Source of the DNA: Stutzerimonas stutzeri
Lineage (GTDB): Bacteria > Pseudomonadota > Gammaproteobacteria > Pseudomonadales > Pseudomonadaceae
Assembly (NCBI RefSeq): GCF_024448695.1
Contig: NZ_JAMOHY010000011.1
Coordinates: forward strand, 29,403-93,402
Direction of reading: 5' to 3'
DNA: 64,000 bases
The notes under the pieces were generated by a model. That model was given only the letters and a program-made list of their open reading frames with translations, did not search any database and was not told where the DNA came from. The position numbers were made by a program, and so were the translations under genes. Shown here in pieces: positions 49,718-58,131 of the stretch (position 1 is its first letter; each line of letters opens with the position of its first letter).

Positions 49718-49779
49718 AAGGAATTCCTTTGCTTCTGCATGGGTTACCTAATGTTGAGCGAACCCGCAGCCATATAGTT

Positions 49780-50682
49780 TCAATTACCCGAGGAACGGTC
49801 GCTGCCCGCATCCTCAAGGCGCTTGTCACCCGGCTCCTTGCCTTCTTGTGAGGCATGTTCGATCACCGCGTTCATCTCCGCACCAAACAGCAAGACCGCC
49901 GCAGAAATATAAAAATAGAGCAGCAGCACGATGACCGCCCCAATACTGCCGTACGTCGCATCGTAGTTGCCGAAGTTGCCCACGTAGATGCCAAAGCCTA
50001 CCGACGCCGCGATCCAGACGATGACAGCCACCACCGAACCGGGGGTGATAAAACGAAACTCCTGCTCGACGTCCGGCGTGACGTAATACAGGACGGCCAC
50101 CACCAGCATCATCAGGACCACAATCACCGGCCAGCGCAGCCAGGTCCAAAGAGTGACAACGATATCCTTGAGCCCGACCTGGTCGGCGAGCCATGTCATC
50201 ACCTGCGGGCCAATGATCATCAGGCCTGCAGCCAGCAGCAGGATGATCGCCAGACCAATGGTGTAAAGCACTGAAAGCACCATCAGCTTCCAGGCCGGGC
50301 GCCCCTCTTCAACGCCGTATGCCTTGTTCATGGCATTCATCAGCGAGCGGATGCCAATCGAGGCCGACCACAGCGCAAGCAGGATGCCGAACGACAGCAC
50401 TCCGCTTTTCTGATGCTGCATTTCATCGATCACCGGGTTGACCAGATTGAGCGCATCGGGTGGCAGCATCAGCGAGACCTGCTCGCGCAGCCAGGTGAAG
50501 AATTCCTGCAGTTCGAGCACGCCCAGCATGGCAATCAAAAACAGCAGGAAGGGAAACAGCGAGAAAAGCGCGCGATAAGCCAGTGCCGATGCATAGGTGG
50601 GCATGTCGTTCTTGCTGAATTCCTTCACGGTTCGTTTCAGCAGTTCAAAGCTGCCGACCCCTCGTGTATCCAGCCATGCCAT
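49780..50682 (-). CDS. YihY/BrkB-family inner membrane protein
   Basis: 300 residues from ATG 50682 (MAWLDTRGVGSFELLKR). Six transmembrane helices with family motifs ALAYRALFSLFPFLLFLIAM and NYDATYGSIGAVIVLLLYFYIS. Once thought to be RNase BN, it is now a membrane protein of uncertain role. The hydrophilic tail (EGKEPGDKRLEDAG) is cytoplasmic. csbD lies 62 bases downstream. Confidence 0.93.
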   Translation of the reverse strand: MAWLDTRGVGSFELLKRTVKEFSKNDMPTYASALAYRALFSLFPFLLFLIAMLGVLELQEFFTWLREQVSLMLPPDALNLVNPVIDEMQHQKSGVLSFGILLALWSASIGIRSLMNAMNKAYGVEEGRPAWKLMVLSVLYTIGLAIILLLAAGLMIIGPQVMTWLADQVGLKDIVVTLWTWLRWPVIVVLMMLVVAVLYYVTPDVEQEFRFITPGSVVAVIVWIAASVGFGIYVGNFGNYDATYGSIGAVIVLLLYFYISAAVLLFGAEMNAVIEHASQEGKEPGDKRLEDAGSDRSSGN

Positions 50683-51145
50683 TGCGTACCCCCTGTAAAA
50701 AACGAAACCGACAAAGAAATGTGACGACCAGGCACTGCAAGAGTTCGTCACCGACTACCGCGCCGTAAAAAAGCACCACGCTGACAGCGCTGCTCAGCTA
50801 GCCCTTGGGGAACTTTCAGCTACCCCGAGGGCTCTTGATTAAGTCCCGGCCCAATCGATTATGGACGTAATAGGGACCATACATGACTGTGAAACCGACC
50901 CATCCCCTCAGGCGCCTCAGGGCTCCGCACAAAAGCCGCCACCACAAGGCACTGGCTGCCCCTCGGCAGAGGAGGCAAGGCGGATGCCAGCCTCGGTTTG
51001 AAAAACCTGCGCTTCCCGCTTTGGCCGCTGTGCCGTTCTTATGCATCGCCCTGGGCACCTTGCCTCGCGGCAGAGCTGGATTTGGCGCACCTGAAAAATC
51101 TTCTGTTCTCCTGCAGTTCAAGTAATCCGAAAGGAGTTTGATCCC
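50683..51145. other. Gene-free spacer between yihY and the pyruvyl-transferase-like gene
   Basis: About 460 bases. Two overlapping ORFs on opposite strands (80 and 101 codons) are Arg/Pro-rich and show no family features, so neither is called. The segment should hold divergent promoters. AAGGAG at 51131-51136 is the ribosome binding site of the next gene. Confidence 0.5.
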
Positions 51146-52477
51146 ATGACCGACCTGCTCGACAGGCCGCTGCCAACCCCGCGCAAGACCTTCAAGGCCA
51201 CATTACCCAGACGAAGCGCTTTTCGGCGGCCCACGAACGTGATCGTGTACGGCGCCTATGATCGGCACAATTATGGCGACCTACTCTTTGCTATCGTCCT
51301 CAAACACTATCTGGAAGCCAACGGTCGCTTCCGTGTGCTGATCGCCGCAACCAAGCAATCCAACCTGTCCCGCTACGGCGCACTGCCGACAATGGCGCTT
51401 AAAAAAGCACTGAGAGCGACGCGCCAGCAGCGCAAGACCATGCTCATCGTGGCCGGTGGTGAATGCCTGACCGCGCAGTGGGAAAGCATCATCGGTTACC
51501 TTGCACCGAAATCGATCTACTACCCGATCAAGGCAAGCCCCTACCTGATCGGCCATCGGCAATTCATCCGCCTGAGCCGCGCGTTTACCTCGATCCCGTC
51601 CGACCTGCCGCTGGTGTTGGGCGAACGTGAACTGCCGGGCTACAAGGTGATGTACAACAGCGTCGGCGGCAACGAGATAAGCCGCAAGAAACCGCTGATT
51701 CATGCCGCCATCAAACGCAACCTCAAGGATTGCACCTACGTCTCGGTGCGCGACCGGGAAACGTCTGCCGAACTGGACCAGCTGGGTGTCAAACACAACC
51801 TGGTGCCGGACAGCGCCGTGTTGATCTCCGATATCTTTCCCCAGGAGTCGACTGCTGGCGAGCCGGGCCATATCGTTTTTCACATTTCCGACCACCACGC
51901 CAGGCAGCGCATAGACATCATCGCCGGGCAACTCACCGAAATCAGCAGGAGCACCGGTCTGAAGATCGCCCTGCTGACCATCGGCAAGGCCCCCGGTCAC
52001 TCCGACGATGCGCCACTGGACAAGCTGCAAGATCTGCTGGGCGAACGTGCCTACCGTGTCAGCAGCGGGCATATCCAGGACATCATCCGCTGCATCGCCA
52101 CCAGCAGGCTCTATTGCGGCACCAGCCTGCATGGCGCCATTACTGCCCTGACCTATGCGGTGCCGCAGATCGCCTTGCTGCCCGAGCGCGTGATCAAGCT
52201 ATCGAGCTTCCTGAAAACCTGGGTGCCACGACAGTCATGCGGATTCGCCGAAGTAGACCAGATCAGCCAGACCGCGAGTGCCCTGCTCACCACCTTCGAC
52301 GCCTCCAGCCAGACCAGACTGCGGGCCGTCGTAGAGAATTTGAAGAGCCGCGTGCGGGCCAACCTCAAACACATGATCGAACTCTACGAGCAGCCCCGCC
52401 ATCAGGGCTCAGGCCCGCAGGCGGCGCTCTGCTTGCAACCCGCACAAGCGCACATGGAGAGTTCGGCGTTGAAGTAG
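51146..52477 (+). CDS. Polysaccharide pyruvyl transferase family protein
   Basis: 443 residues. A CsaB/WcaK-like fold is suggested by VIVYGAYDRHNYGDLLFAIVL at the N-terminus, MLIVAGGECL, YVSVRDRETSAEL, and the C-terminal YCGTSLHGAITALTYAVP. Members transfer pyruvate ketals to sugars of surface polysaccharides. There is no glycosyltransferase cluster around it, so the acceptor is unknown. AAGGAG gives a strong ribosome binding site. Confidence 0.85.
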   Translation: MTDLLDRPLPTPRKTFKATLPRRSAFRRPTNVIVYGAYDRHNYGDLLFAIVLKHYLEANGRFRVLIAATKQSNLSRYGALPTMALKKALRATRQQRKTMLIVAGGECLTAQWESIIGYLAPKSIYYPIKASPYLIGHRQFIRLSRAFTSIPSDLPLVLGERELPGYKVMYNSVGGNEISRKKPLIHAAIKRNLKDCTYVSVRDRETSAELDQLGVKHNLVPDSAVLISDIFPQESTAGEPGHIVFHISDHHARQRIDIIAGQLTEISRSTGLKIALLTIGKAPGHSDDAPLDKLQDLLGERAYRVSSGHIQDIIRCIATSRLYCGTSLHGAITALTYAVPQIALLPERVIKLSSFLKTWVPRQSCGFAEVDQISQTASALLTTFDASSQTRLRAVVENLKSRVRANLKHMIELYEQPRHQGSGPQAALCLQPAQAHMESSALK

Positions 52478-52538
52478 TGCACTGACAGTCAGTGCGCTGC
52501 GCGGTGAACACTTGAATCGAGAAAGGCCCTGGGCTGAC

Positions 52539-52648
52539 TCACACCACGCACAGCCGATTCAGGCCACCCTGTTTGGCGGCGTAAAGTGCGCCGTCGGCCA
52601 GGGCTATCATCGAGTGCAGATCGCCCTGCCCTGCAAGGCTTGCTAATG
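52539..52648 (-). pseudogene. GGDEF (diguanylate cyclase) C-terminal fragment
   Basis: The minus frame reads SLAGQGDLHSMIALADGALY, then AAKQGGLNRLCVV and a stop. This is the last helix and strand of a GGDEF domain (pattern ADxALYxAKxxGxN). The catalytic GGDEF motif and everything upstream are missing. The remaining bases to 52831 show no other recognisable coding. Confidence 0.75.
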
Positions 52649-52831
52649 AACAGGCAGTCAACCTCGGGATTGTCGCGGTGAATGCGAACGTGCTCGCGGT
52701 CACTCAGATGTCCAGCTCCTCAAACCCATTGCCCGATCAGCTCCCATGCTGCGCGTCCCATGATGCGCAATGGTCACTTTGAGGTCCGCTCACGCAACCG
52801 GACACACGGTACAAACCGATTCCGAATGAAG

Positions 52832-54885
52832 CTAACCAACCTGTGCTGAAAGCCCCGCTGCCTGCCGGGTCAGCATCTTCAAAATCACCAACGCAAACGC
52901 CCGGCTCTTGGCCTCGTTATCCAGCACTTCCAGCGATAGCTTCTCGTGGTCGGTCATGGCGTCCAACACGGTGTCCAGCACGCGCTTGGGGAACAGGCCG
53001 TGCATCACTTGCTCCACCGAGTGGTTGTTCACCTGAGCCATTACGTCTTCCTGACGGCTGATGCGTTGGGCGATACCGGTGAGGAACTGCAGTTGGTCCT
53101 CATCGCTCACCTCGGCACCAAAGATATCGTTCAGCGCTTCGATGATTTCTGACAGGCGTTTCTTCTCCGGGTCATGCGGTTTACCGCTGCCCACGTCGCT
53201 GCCGGGTTTGAGGCTGTAGTCGCCGTCTTCTTCGCTCAGGCGTAGTTGGTGCTCGGCGCGTTTACTCAGGCGATAGTGGCTCAGCTGTAGCTCGCCCACG
53301 TCTACGTCGTCTTGTAGCAGGCGATCCACGCGCAGCAGCGGGTGCAGGTGTTTGGCGAACACGCACAACTGCTCCAGCTCACGATCCTCATACGGCACGA
53401 TCTGTGAGAGGAACTCGTACAGGCGCACGAAGCTCTGCAGGTTTTTTCGGAACAGGTCGAGCTGGTCCACCTGCTCGCCGGCCTCCTTCAGCGCGTGCTC
53501 GGCTTTTTTCAGGCCGGCGCTGTCACCGTTGGTTTCGGCGGTGCGCTTGAAGTCCAGCGCCTGCTCGCGCGACTCAACGGAGAAGGCATAACGCTTGGCA
53601 AAGCGCTCCTTGGCCGGCGTGCAGTAGTACATGAGCTTGCTGCCACCCGCCTTGGGGTTGAAGAAGGCCATGGCGAACGCCTCGACCTCCTGCCAGTGAT
53701 AGATACCCTCGGCATCCAGCGTCTTCTGCAGGTCATAGATGATCTGCGGGTCGGTCACGTCGGTCAGCTCGGCCTTGGTGTAGTACGGCAAGAAGGCGTC
53801 GAGGATATCCTGCGGTTCGTTGAAGAAGTCGAGGATGAAGGTTTCCTTGCTATCCCCGAAGGTGCGGTTCAGCCGTGACAGGGTTTGCACGCAGTCCACG
53901 CCTTGCAGCTTCTTGTCCACGTACATGGCGCACAGCTTGGGCTGATCGAAACCGGTCTGGTACTTGTTGGCCGCGATCATCACGTTGAAGTCCTGGGTGT
54001 CGAACGCCTGCGCCAGGTCGCGGCCATTCAGGCCAGCGTTGAGCAGGCTGCTGCTTTCCGTCACCTCTTCGGGGATCACCTCATCCGCCAACACGCTGCC
54101 GGAGAACGCCACCAGCGGGTGCACATCGTTGTAACCCATCTGCTGCACATAAGCCTTCAATGCCAACTGGTAGCGCACCGCCTCCTGACGGCTGCTGGTG
54201 ACGACCATGGCCTTGGCCTGGCCACCCAGCAGGCCACGGATATTGGCGCGGAAGTGCTCGACGATCACCTCGACCTTCTGGCTGATGTTGTACGGATGCA
54301 GGCGCACCCAGCGGGCCAGCTTGATGCGCGCCTTCTTGCTGTCCACCTCGTCGTCTTCGCCATCCGGGTGGGCGATCTTCCAGGCGGTGCTGTAGGTGGT
54401 GTAGTTGCGCAGCACGTCTAGGATAAAACCCTCCTCGATAGCCTGGCGCATGGAGTACAGGTGAAATGCCTCCGGCTTATTGCTGGCACTGGCCGGCAGC
54501 GTCGGATCGGCCGGGCGACCAAACAGCTCCAGGGTTTTGGCCTTGGGCGTGGCGGTAAAGGCGTAGTAGCTGATGCGCTCATTCGGTTGGCGCGCCTGCA
54601 CGGCGACGTCGAGCAGCTCTTCGGCGCTGATTTCTTCCCGCTCTTGGTTATCAGAGCCGAGGGCATCGCTGCCAAGTATCTGTTTCAGCTTGCTGGCCGA
54701 TGAGCCGGTTTGCGAGGAGTGCGCCTCGTCGGCGATCACCGCATAGCGCCCGCTGGCCAGCTTGGGGTACTTGTCCAGGGCATCGAACAGCGCCGGAAAA
54801 GTCTGGATGGTGACGATGATGATGCGCGTCTGCTCAGCCAGCGCCTCGGCCAATTGCTCGGATTTGCTCTGGTTGCCAATATCCC
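52832..54885 (-). pseudogene. hsdR: Type I restriction endonuclease subunit R, 5'-truncated
   Basis: An open frame of over 670 codons with the HsdR helicase core: VTIQTFP, DEAH box (VIADEAHSSQTG), YYAFTATPKAKT, ANKYQTGFDQPKL, and motif VI TLSRLNRTFGDSKETF, then the C-terminal helical domain. The N-terminal PD-(D/E)xK nuclease and the Walker A helicase motif are absent, because the frame is cut near 54890 by an EAL gene fragment. No hsdM or hsdS lies in the window. The listed TTG start at 54853 is not a real start. It cannot act as a restriction enzyme. Confidence 0.88.
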
Positions 54886-54888
54886 GGG

Positions 54889-55111
54889 TGACCAGTCGTT
54901 CGTCAGGGATGTGCTCACTGAACCAGGTAACGCTGACATCGCCCGAGCCATCATTACCTTGGCAGAAACGCTAAAACTTAAGGTGATCGCTGAAGGGGTG
55001 GAAACTGCCGAACAACGCCAGTTCCTACTCGACAACGGCTGCAAGAACTTCCAAGGCTACTTGTTCGGCCGCCCAATGCCACTGGAGGAATTCGAAGAAC
55101 GCTGCCGTTAG
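54889..55111 (+). pseudogene. EAL-domain (c-di-GMP phosphodiesterase) C-terminal fragment
   Basis: The plus frame reads DQSFVRDVLTEPGNADIARA, later LKVIAEGVETAEQRQFLLDN, then FQGYLFGRPMPLEEFEERCR and a stop. These are the final EAL motifs (IDxSFVRD, EGVET, QGYxFxRP). The N-terminal half with the EAL motif is lost. The fragment abuts the truncated hsdR head to head. Confidence 0.88.
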
Positions 55112-55209
55112 GTCAATTGAGCCCCTTCTCAGCATTTCCCATGTGAGCAAGCCCATCGATTTTCACGGAAAGCACACCACAGTGACCTGATGGGCGGCTA
55201 CTGCGGCTT

Positions 55210-57045
55210 TTAGCGGGCAGCTAGAGTCTGCAGAAAGGCTATAACTTGGTTGGTGCGCTCGATTGTGGCCGACAAGCCATCTGCCTGAGCGCAAAGCAGG
55301 GGTTCACCGCTGTGGCTAAGGTGCTGCAGGTCGTTCACGGGCAGGCCTGTTTGCAGCAGTTCGTCTGTCTGTACCAGCAGCACTATGGCCTCCACCTGAG
55401 TATCCGCGAGCAATGCCAGACATCGTGCGAACAGGCTGTCCTGTGTCAGGTGCAACTCGGCCCCTGAGGGGGTTAGAGTCAGGTTGTGGCTAGTCAGGTA
55501 GCCTGCAACGCCTTGTGCCTGCCATGCCTGTTGCTGCGCACGGGCCATTTCCAGGGCCTGCTCTGCGCCTACAAAGACCTCGATACGGATACGCCCTTGC
55601 TCTGGTAGCAGACTCTTCAATACCTGCGGCAGGGTTCGTCGCGAGCTTTCACTCTGACCCAATACAGGTGACGAGTTCACCTCGTTGAGGATGGCCGCAT
55701 TGGCATGCCAGGGCTGGGTGATGTCCGGTGAGATGATGTCGATACCGGCTACGTCGAGGCCGAAGAGGCACGCTGCGCGACAGGCAAGGGCGGCATTATC
55801 AGGGTGCAAGCGGCTTGAATAGTCTTCGTCGAGCCCGCCCCATTCGGTTGATTCAATTGGTCTGAGCGACGCCCATGCGCCTGCAGCAAGAACGCTCGAC
55901 AAGTTGAGGCCCACCTGTTGCAGGCAAGCTTTGGTCAGCTCATCACTGGGATAAAGCGGTGCCCGCGCCCAGCTCGGCAGCGCCTGTTGCTGTTGGTTGG
56001 CGTTGTGTACCAGCTGCGCAACCGTCTGTTGGCCATCGCCACACACGGCAATTGGCAAGCGTTTGACCGCATAGATCACCTGGCCGCGTACCACTAGCAC
56101 ACGGTGGCATACGCCGTCGGCCTGGCGTTCTATGAGTATCTGCGAGCTGAGCGTGAGGGCGTGTCGAAAGGCGTTGAGTAGCTGAGCCTGGCTGGTGATG
56201 TTCACCACCACGCCTTCACCGCGGTCACGGTCAGCCGGTTTTACCACCAGCGGCCAGCCCAGGGCGGCTTGTGCAGCCAGCGCTTCCTGCTCGTTCGTGA
56301 CCAGGCGATTATTTGGGGCGGGAAGGCCCGCGCGGCGCATCCATTCTGCGGCGACCCATTTGTTCTGTGCCACCGCGACGCCCAGGGCCGAATCGGAGCC
56401 GACCTTGCTATTTTGCATGCGCATACTCTGCGCGCCCCAGCCCAACTGAAACACGCCAGCGCCTAAGTGACGCCACGGGATGCGGCGGTCATGGGCGCAG
56501 GCCAGCAGCGGCAGTGTCGATTTGCCTACCGGCATTGCCGCGCGCAGCGGCTGCAGAACTTTGATTTCTAGCTGCTGGTAGAGCGGCTCCGTTTCCACAA
56601 AATTCGCCGGTGCGCTCGCAACGCCCAGCACCATTAGCGTGGCCGCTTCATAAACCAGACGCGTCTTGTTCGCGGGCACGTAGTCGATATACGGGACACA
56701 GACATCGGCCAACCAGCCATCCGGTCGCGCTTTGTCGGCCTGTACGTTGAGCAGCTGTCCGGGTTCGAACACCGGAAGGCGTGCTACCCGCTGCAGCTCT
56801 GCGGCTACCTGCAGAATCCGCCAAAGTACAGCCACTACATCAGCGGTCGCACCAAGGTCTTCCGCGAAGACGGGTAGCTCGTGTGCGGGTGGTTGCAACG
56901 ACAGTCCCAGCCTGTCGCTTAGCCACTGGTCAAGACCGAGCCAGTCGATGGACTGGGGGCAGTGACTCAGCTGTAGGCACAGAGTCTGTTCGGGTTGACG
57001 CAAGCGTCCTTGAAAACCGGCGACAGGGAAGAAGGATTGGTTCAT
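55210..57045 (-). CDS. Cyanophycin-synthetase-like ATP-grasp ligase with vestigial Mur-ligase tail
   Basis: 611 residues from ATG 57045; an in-frame GTG at 57063 is an alternative. Domains: a CphA-type N-terminal region (to about 210, ending GAGVFQLGWGAQSMRMQ), an ATP-grasp domain (about 215-470: GWPLVVKPADRDRGEGVVV, ILIERQADGVCHRVLVV, GLDVAGIDII, ILNEVNSSPVLG), then about 140 residues that align by eye with the start of the CphA Mur-ligase domain. There the GTNGKTT P-loop is replaced by VGAEQALEM and the protein stops soon after. Cyanophycin synthetases add Asp and Arg; this protein could do at most the ATP-grasp ligation. It follows a hydroxylase gene by 162 bases on the same strand. The product is unknown. 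Confidence 0.8.
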   Translation of the reverse strand: MNQSFFPVAGFQGRLRQPEQTLCLQLSHCPQSIDWLGLDQWLSDRLGLSLQPPAHELPVFAEDLGATADVVAVLWRILQVAAELQRVARLPVFEPGQLLNVQADKARPDGWLADVCVPYIDYVPANKTRLVYEAATLMVLGVASAPANFVETEPLYQQLEIKVLQPLRAAMPVGKSTLPLLACAHDRRIPWRHLGAGVFQLGWGAQSMRMQNSKVGSDSALGVAVAQNKWVAAEWMRRAGLPAPNNRLVTNEQEALAAQAALGWPLVVKPADRDRGEGVVVNITSQAQLLNAFRHALTLSSQILIERQADGVCHRVLVVRGQVIYAVKRLPIAVCGDGQQTVAQLVHNANQQQQALPSWARAPLYPSDELTKACLQQVGLNLSSVLAAGAWASLRPIESTEWGGLDEDYSSRLHPDNAALACRAACLFGLDVAGIDIISPDITQPWHANAAILNEVNSSPVLGQSESSRRTLPQVLKSLLPEQGRIRIEVFVGAEQALEMARAQQQAWQAQGVAGYLTSHNLTLTPSGAELHLTQDSLFARCLALLADTQVEAIVLLVQTDELLQTGLPVNDLQHLSHSGEPLLCAQADGLSATIERTNQVIAFLQTLAAR

Positions 57046-57207
57046 ACAAAGCAAGATGTCCACTAAACAGCATTGAAAAGACAGTGTCGAAATTGGCTGT
57101 TGCAGCCCTGCAGGGACGAAGGTGGCGCCTAGCTCTTATTCGCGATAATCAAGCCGCAATCGTCAACAAAGACTTGGTACAAACGAGTGCGGCTGCAGCT
57201 CAGCGAC

Positions 57208-57864
57208 TCAGTCGCCCCACATGCGAATCAGTTCCTGAATGCACTGTCCGGTCTGTGTGACCAGTGCAGCGTGCTGCGGGTCCTGGCTAAGGGTGCGAGG
57301 CACAAGGCTGAGTTTGGCGATGACTTCACGCTGATGGGCATCGCGTATTCGACTCTGTAGCCAGCCCACCACTGCGTGACGCACCCCTTGTATGACCGGC
57401 GTAACGCGGTGAAGCGCTCCCGCCGGGTAGAGCACTATGCTGCCTGCCGGGAGTTTGAAGGTAAAGGTTTGTGCCGCTGTGCTGATGACCAGTTCGCCGC
57501 CTTGGTAAGTGACGGGGTCATCGAGAAATAGGGTGAAGGACACGTCGGTGCGCACGTCCTGGATGTACGCCGCGTCAGCATGCAGACCGTATTCCATGCC
57601 CACTTCGTAACGATTGATGATCGTTCGGCCCATGGCGCGTGGCAGAGCAAACGCCTGGACTACCGGATGGGCGTGGATCGCTGCGGCAACGCTGTCGAGC
57701 AACGGCGTATGTTCAGCATTCGCTAGCTGCAAATTATGCTTGGCCGCCTGAGCCAGCCCATGCGCGGTCAGCTTGCCACTCTCGAAAGGACCGGCCTGGA
57801 TGGCCGCCGCCATTGCGCTGAGCAGATCAGCCGGGAGAGCGTTTTCGATAACGATGTAGTTCAC
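57208..57864 (-). CDS. PKHD-type Fe(II)/2-oxoglutarate dioxygenase
   Basis: 218 residues from GTG 57864; no ATG fits. Iron ligands are HAD (His95, Asp97) in YGLHADAAYIQDVRTDVSFTL trimmed here, and His152 in PAGALHRVTPV; Arg162 (GVRHAVVGW) would bind 2-oxoglutarate. The family includes PiuC and prolyl-4-hydroxylase-like enzymes. No TonB-dependent receptor or iron-uptake gene lies nearby, unlike piuC. It heads a likely two-gene operon with the ATP-grasp ligase, so it may hydroxylate the ligase's substrate or product. Confidence 0.85.
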   Translation of the reverse strand: MNYIVIENALPADLLSAMAAAIQAGPFESGKLTAHGLAQAAKHNLQLANAEHTPLLDSVAAAIHAHPVVQAFALPRAMGRTIINRYEVGMEYGLHADAAYIQDVRTDVSFTLFLDDPVTYQGGELVISTAAQTFTFKLPAGSIVLYPAGALHRVTPVIQGVRHAVVGWLQSRIRDAHQREVIAKLSLVPRTLSQDPQHAALVTQTGQCIQELIRMWGD

Positions 57865-58131
57865 AGCGATGGCCTGTAAGGAGTGTTGAGCGGCAGAAGA
57901 ACTCTAGCCCCGGCTACCACAACAGAACGCTGCCGACGTGTGCCGTTGCATACGACACGAAGAGCGTAATCAAGCGCAGATAACACTACACATCACGCCA
58001 TAGCGGCTGCGGCTCGTCGTGCGGAGGGCTGTGTATTAGTTGTGTAGTAAATAAATTGGTGGGCCTACTGGCACATCGATACTATCCGCATCACTGCAGC
58101 CCAACAATTTTAAATAAAGGACGCATCCCTC
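57865..58131. other. Divergent intergenic region, hydroxylase/autotransporter
   Basis: 267 bases that must carry promoters in both directions. An AT-rich stretch at about 58025-58060 and AAAGGA near 58116 upstream of the autotransporter ATG are visible. No known operator was recognised. Confidence 0.4.

Noticed and set aside
49780..50682. RNase BN (rbn) naming for the YihY protein
   Set aside because: The old rbn assignment of yihY was mistaken; true RNase BN is a metallo-beta-lactamase enzyme, so no symbol is given.
54710..54888. N-terminal 60 codons of the plus-strand ORF joined to the EAL fragment
   Set aside because: This part is antisense to hsdR; only from about 54889 does it match an EAL domain, so no fusion protein is claimed.
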